The notes under the pieces are model-generated. The model did no database searches and was not told the DNA's origin. It saw only the letters and a program-made list of their open reading frames with translations. Shown here one piece after another: positions 1 through 11,830 of a DNA stretch of 64,000 nt. The DNA lies in NCBI GenBank assembly GCA_007922305.1, contig ML677334.1:19929991-19993990 (forward strand), given 5' to 3'. The number at the start of each line of letters is the position of its first letter. The first letter of the stretch is position 1. The translations under genes were made by a program, and so were the position numbers. Source of the stretch: Dermatemys mawii. Lineage: Eukaryota; Chordata; Testudines; Dermatemydidae.

Positions 1-2367
1 TACTTTTTCAAAACATATGAAATCTTAACAATTTACTCAGCTTTATTGTTATTTATAAAAGTCTCTTTGAGTCTAACAGTAAAATCAGCCACAACACTTT
101 TTAAAATTTGAGCTTATTTAAAAAAAAACCAGTCCTTATTGAGAGAAATCCACTAAACTTCATTCTTAACTGGATAATCCAGTTTGCACACAGTTTGGCT
201 TTGTCACAAAATTTGCATTTCACCTGCTTCACAAACAGACAGAAACACCTTTCATCAGTTCTTACACTAATATTTACTGTCATGAATTAAGCATTTGGCA
301 GGTTTTTTTCTCTTGTGTACACATAGGAAAAAAGGGGAGGACGGAAGATAAAAGTGGGGTTTGTATTTATCACTGGATGCAAGACACTCTTGATCTGTTT
401 ATTTGTTGGAACTTCATCATGTTCTGTGATGTTTGCACTTAACACATCTCAGTGGTCAGCTGTTGGCATCATAGCTATTCAGCTGCTACATAAAATTTCT
501 GCAAATACAGTCTTTCATCAAGCTTTGAGCTGGCAATGCTTAGCTACTGGTCTATGGTTTATGTAAACTTGAACTTCAGAATGGCTTAATTCAGATAATC
601 AAGATATAACATCAATCAGGACATGAAGTCAGAATATTTTGTTTTCCAGAAATAATTGTAGAGTGCTTCAATTTACTTTAAAGAAAATTTGAAAAGGTTT
701 TTGCTGGTAGAATGCAAAGGTTGTCGATGTGCCTGTAAACAAAACATTTTGAGTAAGTAAATACAAAGTTTCCAGCATTTCATGCAACCTTGTAAAAACA
801 AAATCTTAACATCATTTTGCTTATGTATTTTGTGCATTTTACTAAAATCATACTATTCTTACAAAAACAACTTCTTCAAACAAGTTCTGCAAAGAACACA
901 GCAGAATGCAGAATCTTATTATGGAACATTTTCTTTATAGTATTACAGAAATGTGTTATATAATGGAAACAATAAACCTCAAGGATCAAATTTTCAGAGG
1001 CCTTCAACCTGGCCTTTAAAACTATGAGCACCATATTTCCATATCAGATTTTTAATACTCAAAAAAAAAAATTGAGCACAAATTACATAGTGTAGACAAA
1101 TTAGGTAAGATGGATGGCACATGTAGTTTGCACATGTAGATCAGTGTCTTTGCGCATGAAAAAACTTTAAATGTGACAATATAGGGCTATAATGTTAGGG
1201 TCTGCTTTCAAAAATTAGCTTGTGAAATTGGCTAAATTAAAACTTTTAAACTCTGAAAGTTAGTTGTATGGCTAGGTTATACAGTCCAATTCTCAGGGTG
1301 TATAGTTTAGTCAATTTTTGCATATTTTAGACCAAACAAAATAGGAGACTTTTGCTGTTGCCATCCAGAAGTTGTGTCCGGGTTGTTGAATGCTCTTGGC
1401 CACAAATTAATCTGTGTGCGGGGGAGATGATAGGAGAAGAGAGATGGCTCAATACAAGCAAGCAAGTTGCATCAAACTGTGATGGGAAAACTTCAGAAAT
1501 ATCTGGAAAAAGTTAGGTGTTAAAGATGAAGCTTCCACTTGCGCAAGGAGCACTGGTGACCTAAACTGACAGAAACCTTGGCAGCAACAAGGAGGCTAAC
1601 TTTGCAGAAAGAGGAAATGGGATCAGTTTTTGAACAATTTCTCTAGTGTGTTAGAGACAAACAGGCTTTGTCAGACAGGTGTGTATTCTTGTTCCAGCTA
1701 ATCAGTTTTTTCAGACATATTTATCATGGCCAGTTCAGGGAAGTTACCTTTCTCCACTGAAGTCTCCTGGTTTTCTCATCTCCTGCCTCAGAACACTGAG
1801 TCAGGAGTTTGGAACAAGGTCCTGTTCCGTCTGTCTGTTTCTGCACTTTCAACACACCGATGCTCTTGAGTAATTGAAAGTGTTTCTCAGACATCTTCGC
1901 AATGCAATTGTGATGCGCGCTGGAATTAACAGGAGAGAATATGAGACATTTAGGATCTTGCACCAAAGGAGGCAGCATCAAAGAGCACAACAGAAAGTAC
2001 TTTGTGCTAAGACACTGACAAATTGATGCTGCGACATGCTTTCTGTCTTTGATTTAGGGATGAAGAGAGGTGCCCATCAATGGTACCTAATACAAGATGT
2101 TCCGCTTGTGTGCTTTGAATAGGGGTGGGGTGAATGGTGGACAGAGCTAAAGCTATCTTACAATTTCTCTTACTTAGCCAATTATTTATGTGAAAAAATC
2201 CAAATCAAAGTTCACTAATAGTATCCAATTATTTTACCAGATAGGTGATTAATTTCCGCATTTTTTGTGGAAAAAAGTTCTAAAAGGGCTGTTTTTAAAA
2301 TTATTTATCAAGGTATCACAGAAACCCCATTTCTTTTTCTGTCCTTCTATTCCTGTTTAAACTACAG
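1..2367 (+). other. End of the GMDS intron upstream of the first visible exon
   Basis: AT-rich intronic sequence. I looked for the preceding GMDS exon (the DGSYLAEFLLEKG region) and did not find it, so it lies upstream of the window. Short frames of 60-97 codons occur on both strands with no recognisable protein. No repeat boundary or regulatory site could be supported, apart from the pyrimidine-rich acceptor just before 2368. Confidence 0.85.
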
Positions 2368-2455
2368 GTGCATGGAATTGTTCGCCGATCTAGTTCTTTC
2401 AACACTGGCCGGATTGAGCATCTCTACAAGAATCCACAGGCTCACATTGAAGGAA
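2368..2455 (+). CDS. GMDS: GMDS coding exon ([11 protein letters not shown]...HIEG), GDP-mannose 4,6-dehydratase
   Basis: GMDS converts GDP-mannose to GDP-4-keto-6-deoxymannose with NADP(H), the first step of cytosolic GDP-fucose synthesis. The exon reads 29 codons from GTG ([10 protein letters not shown]) to Ile-Glu-Gly, plus one base of a split Asn codon. It corresponds to about residues 50-79 of the roughly 370-residue animal protein, just after the Gly-rich dinucleotide loop; the RRSSS segment lies where the family binds the NADP phosphate. The acceptor is a good pyrimidine tract ending in AG at 2366-2367 and the donor is GTAAG at 2456. There is no stop or frameshift and the residues look fully conserved, so this is a working exon, not a retrocopy. 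By comparison with the mammalian gene it is probably the third coding exon. Other frames across it are shadows. Confidence 0.97.
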
Positions 2456-4295
2456 GTAAGGTTTTGTCTATATAGTTATTTCTCATTCTATATTTATTCA
2501 TGCAGTAAATTGTTTCGTAGTGTATCTTCTCCTATCGATGTACAAATCATCTTTATTTAAAGCATCCCAGCCTATAATCACTGAAGAGTCGTCTCTTCCC
2601 AGTGGAGATTTGGGATTTGTTGTAAAGTTTGTTGTTCATCAGCCAGCCATTCCTCTTGTCTGTCTTCCTATCAGAAGCTCTATTTCAATAAGAAATGAAA
2701 GCAATTTTCACATGCAATTTGATATAAAATTTTATACTTGTGAATTGCATAAAAATAAGCAAAAATATTTAAAGTAATTCATTGGTTGGGGAATGGGGAG
2801 GCATCTTGTACTCAGTACGAAAATTTTGATGATGCAGTTTTCGTACACTGAGATGATCAATAAAGATATAAAGGGAATGGCTAGACATGCAAAAAGCTGT
2901 GTGAGGTTGAGAGAGCGTTAGGACACTGGCAATGTGAAATGGCACTGGAGTAAAACAAGTTTTGAGGGTAATTATCTTTTTAGTTACATAATAAAATGGA
3001 GGATCATCTTATATGCAACTTTGTATGGAATATTGCTCTAGCACTGAAATAGTTTTACTTACTCATTGGCTTTCGGGCTATTTTTTTTAAAGCAAGCCAA
3101 CAAGTCCCAGCTACACCATAGCTTGCAACAAGCCCCAGGTACATCATAGCTTGGTCATAGTAGCAGATAAAAATATAGTAAAGTGTTAAGAATTCTTCCA
3201 TGTTACTTCATTAAATCTTGATCTACTTGATCTACTATGTAAGAAAATTCCAGTTGGGGCATTGGAGTAGATTCTTTTGACTATGAGAAGAGGCCCAGGT
3301 CTGGTCCAAAAAGGTTTGTTGCACATGGATTTTGCTCTTTCACTTTTTCGACCTTCCTTTTTAATGACTATTTGAAGCTATTAAGGAAGAGTGAGGTGTT
3401 TTAAGATGTATTATCCATGTATTGGAATCCAGATTTGAGCCTCACCAGTGACTCACGGCAAAAATAGGGGTCTGGATGAAAACCAGGTATCTGTGACTCA
3501 ACATGAAGAACATCATCACACACATGCAGCTCTGTTAGGTCTTCTCCTTGCTGGACATATAGCAGATTGTAGTGGTTTTGGGGCCACTTCACTGGATCCA
3601 TGTGCTTTAAGCCTCCAGAGTCTTAACTGAGACCAGACATTACTCCTGCCTGGGGTCTGTAGGCATACTCTCTTGGTGCCAGTCCTCTGTCTAGCACCCC
3701 TTTCTGAGAACTGAGACCCCTGCCCCCACAGTCCGACTACTTAGCCCTTGTGTCCATTGCTGAACCTCAGGCTCATCCATAGCATAAGTAAACCCTTTCA
3801 CCAAAATCCACCTTTAGGGTATTCTGGCTTTACGGTTAACTCTTCAGGGGTATGCCATAGGAAAAGCAAACAGAAACATACACTATTCACAGGACTCTAG
3901 ACACAATAACTATTTACTTAGCATAAGAAATACACAATTTAGACAAAGTAATAAATATACCTGTATGCATTCCCCTGCCTCCTTTTCATCACCACTTTGG
4001 AGAGTTCATTGGGCTTAGAGGTGAGTCCTTGAACGAGTCCAGGTTCCCCCTCCTGCACATGATTTCTTTTCATAATCATGGACACTCTTACCCCTCTGAC
4101 CTTTGCTGTCAGTGCCCTTCTGCTCTTCTGCCCAGTTTCCTCAACTTCTGCTCTTTTCTCAAAATGGTGACCGAGGCCTTCTCTTATATAACCACCAATC
4201 CCTTTTCTCAGGTGACCCTCTGTTCAACTTTGCCAAGTGATCCATTGCATGTCTACAACGAAGGTGCTCTACAGCAACATAGCTTTGGTACTCCG

Positions 4296-4515
4296 TAGTG
4301 TAGATGCAGACTATAGCGACGGAAGGTTTTTTTTGTCAGTGCAGAAACTGTTTCCCCAAGTGATAACTGGATTGATGGAAGCATTCTTCTGTTGACCTAG
4401 TTGCGTCTACAGTATGGGTTAGGTCACATAGATATGGTGCTCAGGGGTGTGGATTTTTCACACTATTGAGTGCCATAGCTATGTTGACCTATGTTTTAAG
4501 TGTAGACCAGACCTT
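4296..4515. mobile_element. hAT-like MITE ('tgtagac' termini)
   Basis: Begins with 'agtgtagatgcaga' and ends with 'gtgtagaccagacct', the terminal motif shared by several elements in this window. The interior holds 'gctcaggggtgtgga', which is also typical of this sauropsid non-autonomous family. It has no coding capacity, and no convincing target-site duplication could be read. Confidence 0.6.
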
Positions 4516-5768
4516 AATTACCAGCTCCTCTGGGAAAACTGGTTCTTTTTGGTAGCAGCCAACTCTGTCCAACTCTGTCTGTTTGAATAGAGTGCCATTA
4601 GGGTATAATGATCCCCTATTTGCCCTGTGTTGCCATCTCATGGAATGGTAGAATAACAACATGGAGATAGAAGGACACAGAGAAGTCAGCAAGCCCCACA
4701 TTCTGTGTAATACAGATGCACATGAAGAACCTCCAAAATCACAGAGTTCTTAAGCTATATGAAGACAGATTCTCCAAATCATCACAAAGACAGAACCAGT
4801 ACTTGCTGACAATGTCAATGACAATTCTTGCTGACCATTTAAAGAAATAAATGTGTGGATCTACTTATGTGTCGCTGCTTTTATAGAAGTTATATCACAA
4901 TTTTTTCCCCACAGTGCCTCAGTCTTGGAAGGGTGCTATTCCTGTCATTGCTCCTGGATTCTCAAATTGCTAATGGTACTATTTGTCACCTATGTTTGGT
5001 GAGAAAACTGAAACCATTTCTCTCTAATGTAGACTCACAACAAACTTCCCCACCTTTGTGTTTGGCATTTAACATTAGCACTAGCTAATGATGATTTACA
5101 CTAGGGTAAATGAGATCACAGTCAGGTCCATTACGTCTGGCAGGAAAACTTTTTCATTTGAGGGCCTTTGTCTTTGAAATTTGCTCCCTTGGATGGTTTT
5201 AACAGAGCCCAAGTCTATCAAGCCTCAGAACATCATGTAAGATGTATTTTAATTTGGTTTGACTTTTGCTTTATTTTATCTTATAAAATTTGAAAACAGA
5301 CCAGTGATGGTCAAAGCTACTCATTATGGAAGGCTTTGTGTTTTTAACTTGAAAATAATCATCTAGTTGCTATAGTAAAGATCATCTGAAGAGCAATAAA
5401 ATAAATTAGTATATTTTTATGAGGCATACTATTCCCAGTATTTCCAGCCAAGACAGTATTAGAGCTCAGTCTACTACTCTCAGTTTAAACATCATGGCAC
5501 ACATGGTAATCTGAAGCACAAGAAAATAAATAAATAGCTACAATATTCTTTTTTGGATACCTCTCCTGAGCTTGTGAAAGGAAACCGAAAAAAATATATA
5601 GAACACAGAAAAAGAAAGCAAATCCTAGTAATGTTTGACATTCTTTCTCAATCATTTTCATCTAATAGAGGAATGATAAGTATCTGAATCTGACGTGGAA
5701 GAATCAGGCTTGGAATCTCAGGAAAGTCTGTTCCATGGCAACTATTTTGAAACAATAGGTCTCTAAAC

Positions 5769-6406
5769 CAAGGGTGGGCAAACCTTTTGGTCTGAAGGCC
5801 ACATTGGGGTTGCAAAATTGTATGGAGGGTTGGGTAGGGAAGGCTGTGCTTCTCCAAACAGCCTGGTCCCACCCCCTATCCGATCCCCTCCCACTTCCTG
5901 CCCCCTGACTGCCCCCTTCATAATCTCGACCCATCCAACCCTTCCCCCTGCTCCTTGTCCCCTGACCACCCCCTCCAGAGACACCCTCCCGTCCCTAACA
6001 ACCCACTGGGACCCCCCAGCCAACCCTCCTTCGCCACTCCCTGTCCCCTGACTACCCTGACCCTTATCCACACACCCGCCCCCTGGCAGACCCTCGGGAC
6101 CCCCATGCCCTATCCAACCCACCCATTCCCTGACCGCTCCCCGCCCCCGAACCTCTGCCCCTTCCAACTGCTCCCTGCCCCCTGACCGCCCTCCGGGACT
6201 CCCCCTCCCTTATCTAACTCCCCCGGCTCTGGCCCCAGCCCCCTTACCATGCTGCTCAAGCAGCGACCGGAACCAGACGCGCTGCCCTGCAGGAACACAC
6301 AGCCCTGCCCCCCAGAGTGCTGCCTGCTGGGGCTGGGAGGAGGGTTGGGAGGAGGCTCCCCAGTGATCTCAGGGGCCAGACAGGACCATAGTTTGCCCCA
6401 CCCCTG
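5769..6406. mobile_element. Non-autonomous hAT element, 638 bp, with 8-bp target duplication
   Basis: The termini are inverted repeats: 'caagggtgggcaaac' on the left, and the reverse complement of the right end reads 'caggggtggggcaaac'. An identical 8-bp target duplication 'ctctaaac' flanks it at 5761-5768 and 6407-6414, the length made by hAT transposases. The interior is strongly C-rich on the + strand, with repeated 'ccccctgac' units. Long frames on both strands here result from this biased composition and are not genes. No transposase remains, so it must have moved in trans. Confidence 0.9.
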
Positions 6407-7250
6407 CTCTAAACAGTATTGGAGGAAATAAAGAAGCAATCAAGTAGTTTTAGTCTCATTAGCTTCTAAAAGCTATGTGTATTCCCTGTGCATTCTTCAA
6501 AGGAACAACTGATTTCAGTTTGAATAAAAGCACACTGTCTCAAGAAGCAAGTAGTGAAATTGTATAAAATTCTGCAAAGAAAGCTAGATTGTGACTATAT
6601 GTCCACAATAGATTCCATATCTATTGCTTTCTAAAGGAGACTTCTAAATCAGACACAAAGAAATTTTAAATTACTGTCTATTGAAAGTTCAATGCACGTC
6701 ACATAGTTTTTAAAACTGTGTACAAAACAAATAAATCCTGTCCCAAATAAAGGTCTCCCCTTTTAATCTATTATCCATAGAAGTCCTCCTTTCCACAAAT
6801 AAAATCTTCCTACCTTTATCCAAACAGTCCGTTCAGCATAGCTGTATACATTGCTGCCCTACTGTAAAGAGGTATGAGGTGCTCATGATGGTAATCAGGA
6901 CCCAAACTACAGCGAGATTTACATTTCCTGTGTGGAATACCACTCAGTAAACAGACCACTGCATTCTCTCTAATAGCTGAAATTTCTGAGAAGTCTTCAG
7001 GCATAGCTTATGTAGACTGTATTACAGTGATGTAGGTGACCCAAGGCATGGATAAGTGTAGTAGGGTCTGCATATAGAAAAAACCTTCTTGTCAACTGCA
7101 ATAAAAGAGAGAAAAAAGTGCGACCTTAACCACCTCTAATAGTTGGAACCTCAAGGGCAGCAACTGATCGAACCCACCTCACTTGCAAACCTGATTAATA
7201 AACGGTGGTCACCCAACTTCCATGGAAGACACATAATCTCTGCATTTCTT

Positions 7251-8270
7251 ACTCCTGAGGGAATTCTGCGATCCAAAAAAATTCTGTGCACAATATTTTA
7301 AAATTCTGCAAATTTTATTTGCCAATAAATAGATATGGAAGCTCCAGCCTGGCAACGGGGAGCACAGGCCACTGGCTACACAAAGGTGGGAGATCACCCT
7401 GCAGGCCTCTCTCCTCATGTCTAGGACACAGACCCCACAGTGAGGCTGCACCCAACCCTGACACAGTGCAAGGGCTGAGCCTGACCCAGAAACACCCAGG
7501 GCCCTGCTCCTCTGCGCCAGGCACACCAGTTTTGGGTAGGCAGGCTCAGCCTGGAAGGATCTAAGTGTGGGGGGATACAGGTGTGGGGTAAAGGTTTTTG
7601 TGGAGCAGTCTGGGTGTGGGGGAAGGGGAGATCTGGATGCATGGGCTTGTTGGGGAGGGTTCTGGGTGCAGGGGCAATGGGACTCTGCAAGGGGGTCCAG
7701 GAGAAGGTGCTTGGGGCTGAGTGGGAGGGTCTGTGTGTAGGGGTGTGTGGCTCATGGGATAGGGGGTCTGGGTTTAGGGGGAGCTCAGTGGGAAGGGGGT
7801 GCAGGGATCTCGTTGGGATGGTCCAGNNNNNNNNNNCAACAGGGGAGCAGCTCCCCATACGGTGATCCCTCCTCCTGCAGCTGAGGAGTGAAGAGGACAA
7901 GAAGAGGGGGTGAGGTGCAGAGCCATGAGAGGTTTCTGAGGGTGGATCTGACCTGATCCTGACTGCTCTGTGTAGGAGAAGAGGAAGTGTGCTCCTTGCT
8001 CAGCCCAGCCACGACTAGCAGCTGAGCTTGGCCCAAGGTAGGAGCCACCAGCCAGGGTGACCCCAGCCTCACTCTGCCCCACCCCATCAAGGTGTTCTAC
8101 TTCTCTGGCAGCTGCTCCGTGTGCCTGAAACAATGTGGCCATGCTGTGGAGGAGGGGCGTGTGACCACTCCCTTTGCTTCCCCATCAGTCATTTTTCTCC
8201 CGGGAAGCAAAAAATCTGCGGGGGGCATTAATTCTATGCACTCACAATGATGCAGAATTTCCCCAGGAAT
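7251..8270. mobile_element. Non-autonomous hAT element, about 1,020 bp
   Basis: The left end 'actcctgagggaattctgc' and the right end, whose reverse complement is 'attcctggggaaattctgc', form terminal inverted repeats. The flanks 'catttctt' (7243-7250) and 'aatttctt' (8271-8278) look like an 8-bp target duplication with one mismatch. The interior is G-rich on the + strand from about 7560 to 7820 with repeated 'gtgtggg' runs, then contains the 10-N gap. Frames of 90-160 codons here are low-complexity shadows. No transposase domain is visible. Confidence 0.8.
7827..7836. other. Assembly gap (10 N)
   Basis: Ten undetermined bases inside the G-rich part of the hAT element. The true gap length is unknown; the tract is probably difficult to sequence because it is G-rich and repetitive. 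Confidence 0.99.
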
Positions 8271-10876
8271 AATTTCTTCTGGTTGCTGCTCTGAATCCAA
8301 AAGCATTACCTCCTTCTTCTCTTCCTGAGTCTCAGCCAACTGGTTCTTATTTAGAGAACCCGTGACTAGACACTGAGTCTCTTATTTGACTGTTTGATTC
8401 GAATGACACAGACACATAGCTTGAGTGTTGTCCATATATTGAAGACCCTGCACACATACTATGTCACTATCTCCCCTAGCAGTCTCATATTCACATTGAA
8501 GAGGAGGAATGACAAAATTAGATCCCTGAGGGACCGAACATGAGAGATCCTTCAGGCAAGATGAATGATCTCACACTATTCTCCTGTGGGACCTCTCAGA
8601 AGCAAAGGAATGGAGCCATTCAGTTTCCAGTCCCCTTTAACAAATTCTGGAGACCAAAAGCATCAGCAAATAATCTGTGTTAATTCCATGTCCAGGGTCT
8701 TGCTTTAACAGATTAAAAACAACGAATCAGTCAATTATTACTTTTAACAAAATAGCTTTCTTTAAAAATGGAGGTACTGCATAAGGTATTCACGTACATA
8801 TTTTTGGTACTAGAAATGCTAAAACATATTTATCGTGATGAATAAATTGGATTTTGAGATAAATTCTCTACAGGTTGTAGTTTGAGGACAAGGACAAAGT
8901 TGATCAGTTACAAGGTGTCTTCATTTTGATAGGAGTTGACTCATGCTGATACCTCCTTTTTCACATATCAGTTAGAAACTAACCAAATCAGGAAAAAATA
9001 AATAACAGCTGCATGACCAGTATATCTAACCACAATTGAGATTTTGTCAGTAATGTCATGGAACATGTTGCATTGCCTGTTATGAAGTGTTTTTTTATAT
9101 TATTATTACTCTTTCCTTAGTGTTACTTCATTTTTAGAACCTAAAGCTTTCATGTCAGCACTGCTGAATCTTGCTGTATTATCATCTACACTTTCAGCCT
9201 ATAAAAAGTTTAGTGATGTTAGCAGGTGTTAGCTGCTTAATACACAAGAAAGCAAACTGAATTGATCACAAAATCTTGTACTACATAGTTTTGTTTGGTA
9301 AAAACAAAACAAACACTCTCTCTGTGTGACTTAATTGTACATTTAATGCTAGTTGTCACTGTGAAATATATTGCAGAGGGGAAACTGATTATAGCTACCA
9401 CTGGACATTAGAAGAGTGTATGTATTATGTTTTCAAAGAATAATAATAAAAGCCAAGCCTTGAAAAAACTATCAAATAAAGAGCTGTCACTTGTGGATGG
9501 CTTTGACTGGCTTTTTTGTCAGCTGACCATGAACAGAACTTCACAGAGTATTATTTATGACCTACATCCTTCATACAAATTAGTAATGTTTGACAAAGTT
9601 AGTATGTTTTGTTCTTTTCTTATCCTGGCATAAGATATTGTCTTATATTGTCTTATATCTCTGGACGAGTATCCAGAGTGAAGGATAGACATCAGTAGAG
9701 GGCATATGGTACGCAGCTTTAATTGTATTCCAAGAAGACATTGCGATTATAAAATTGTAGATAGACATAATGCTGGGATGTATGTGAAATGTCTGGGGAT
9801 TGGTGAAAAAGTAATTGTTATAAATAGCAAGAGAGTGGTGTGCACTAGTGGCCTGAGCTAAGTAGTTGGTACTTGGTACAGGAACCCTTGAATTCTAATC
9901 ACAGCTTGACTTTGGCTTTATGGTCTTGGTGAAATCACTTAATATTTCAGCCTCAGTTTCCCCGCCTTCACTGGGAGAGGTGAGGAGGAAATGAATTAAT
10001 TTAGTTAAATTTTTATACAAATGTTTTGAAGGTGCAGAACAGTATATAAGCATTTGGTAACTGCAAAAGTAATAATAAGAAGATAGTTTGGAAATAAGGC
10101 ATAAAAATGTAAATCTTTTCAAGGGATATGGTTGAATAATTTACCCTTCAAATTTAGACTTTGTTGAAAATCTGCAGCAGTCAGCATTAAAAAAGATACT
10201 TACCAGACAGTAGTATGTTAGATATTACACTTATTTCCTGCTATAAATACAGGAAAAATGTTTAGTTACTTTGGTTTGTTAACAGAAGACACATTCTAGC
10301 CAAGATTTTCAAAAGTTATTAATGATTTGAATTGGCTATCAGTAATAGAGGCCTGATTTTTCACAAAGCTCTGAGTATGCTCTTCATGAAGAACAGGCCC
10401 CTCAAAGATGTCATGAGCTGGGCATTCAAAACCAGGATCCAAATTCACTAGTTGGTTTAGAAAATCTTAGTCACTGACATTTTATTGCTAATGGCTAAAA
10501 TCTGAATTTGACAATTCTGATTTTTAAAAAATCAGTAAAAAGTATTGTTAAATGTTCCCTCTAAGTGTTGGAAACAGAGACTAAACTGTTTTGTGCTAAT
10601 GGGTGAGAATAAGTGAAGCTGCCCAGCTGAGTTTAAATATCCTTGTTAAATGAAGTGCAACCAATTAAGCAAGTAACATAAACATTGCTTATTTAATCTA
10701 AGATGGTGTTTACTACTCTAGTAAAGATTATATTTTTAAATGGTTATTATTTAAACAAGTTTCTTACCCAAATAGTGTATATATTTTTAAACAGGACCTT
10801 GACTAAAGACACATATTGTTTTGAGAATAGAGTATATTATTTTTATAGTCTAACTGTATATTCTTGAAATCTGAAG

Positions 10877-10986
10877 ACATGAAGCTGCACTATGGTGATC
10901 TCACAGACAGTACTTGCCTGGTGAAGATAATTAATGAAGTGAAGCCCACTGAAATCTACAACTTGGGAGCTCAGAGCCATGTCAAA
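10877..10986 (+). CDS. GMDS: GMDS coding exon ([11 protein letters not shown]...GAQSHVK)
   Basis: This exon follows the one at 2368-2455. Its first two bases complete the split Asn codon, then 36 codons run from [10 protein letters not shown] to Gly-Ala-Gln-Ser-His-Val-Lys, ending in phase 0. It covers about residues 79-115 of GMDS: the strand and loop of the extended short-chain dehydrogenase fold with the GDLTD motif near the cofactor adenine, and the NLGAQSHV segment beside the active site. The catalytic Tyr-x-x-x-Lys lies in later exons, outside this window. The acceptor is AG at 10875-10876 with a rather weak pyrimidine tract; the donor is GTAAGTAA from 10987. No damage is seen. The two exons together are 198 bp, so skipping either shifts the frame but skipping both does not. 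Confidence 0.97.
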
Positions 10987-11656
10987 GTAAGTAACTTTAA
11001 TTATTGAGAATTTTGAGTGGTTAGTGATTGTGTGCACTGTATCTTTTTTCATAATTTTAGTCCACACCCCTTACAGCATTTCAGCAATTACTAGTTATAA
11101 CATGTGAGCACTGCTTTAAATCATAACAAATTCTACTAACTTGGTGCTGAATACTGTCCCAGTTTCCGAACTGAATGTAAAATTAAATCTCAAGTGGCAG
11201 TATGAGGTTAAATTGGCATTGCCAAGATTATCCCCAATTTTTGAGGCTTAATGTCTCTACCATTTGAAATAACATTGGGTCAAAATGTCCTGAAAAGAAA
11301 CCCTAATAGAAGACTAGCACACTGTTGGTTTGTATCTGAACCAAAACATTGTTTTAAAGTAATATTTTATTTTTAGCTGATATATGTGATGACGTGTACG
11401 AACCTGACTAAAAAATTCCAAATAGCTGAGTGCTGTTCTCAATTCTAATCAGAAACCTTTGGGATGGAACATTTAGTTCCATACTATTCCTCACCCCAAG
11501 CCTCTAACTAGCAGTCTTTGATTTGCTCCCCCTTCTCTGTCTACCAGTAGTCTGCCCTTTGATCCTTCTGGTGTCTGCTTTGGAATGTTTTGGAGTATTA
11601 ATTCCTTATTTTATTTGTATATAATTTTATTTCCCAGGTATTTGCAACTTTTAGTG

Positions 11657-11822
11657 CAGGGGTTCTCAAACTGCGGTCCCAGCGTGGTTACGTGGGGGTC
11701 AGCTCTGTGGCATTGACAGCCCTGAATCCCCATTCAATTAAATTATCCCTCCTCCATTTTTAATTTATAAGAGGCTTGCTATATAAAAGAGGTCACTAAT
11801 ACAAAAAGTTTGAAAACCGCTG
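11657..11822. mobile_element. Short hAT MITE, 166 bp, with 8-bp target duplication
   Basis: Starts 'caggggttctcaaactgc'; its right end 'agtttgaaaaccgctg' is the near-complement, giving terminal inverted repeats of about 16 bp. The identical 8-bp sequence 'ttttagtg' flanks it at 11649-11656 and 11823-11830. It resembles the Charlie-type 'ggttctcaaact' termini of vertebrate hAT elements. Non-coding. Confidence 0.88.
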
Positions 11823-11830
11823 TTTTAGTG

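Larger units (their letters stand above)
2456..10876 (+). other. Complete GMDS intron between the two exons (8,421 bp)
   Basis: A phase-1 intron bounded by GTAAG and AG. It holds a MITE (4296-4515) and two hAT elements (5769-6406 and 7251-8270). The stretches 2456-4295, 4516-5760, 6415-7242 and 8279-10876 contain only short unconvincing frames. The block at about 3600-4010, moderately GC-rich and repeat-like, could be an old dispersed repeat, but I could not assign it. Confidence 0.85.

Noticed and set aside
5763..6167. A 134-codon Gly-rich minus-strand frame
   Set aside because: Composition artefact of the C-rich hAT interior, with no domain and no conserved start.
7421..7900. A 159-codon minus-strand frame rich in Pro, Ser and Thr
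   Set aside because: It runs through the N gap and the G-rich interior of a hAT element; low-complexity composition explains it.
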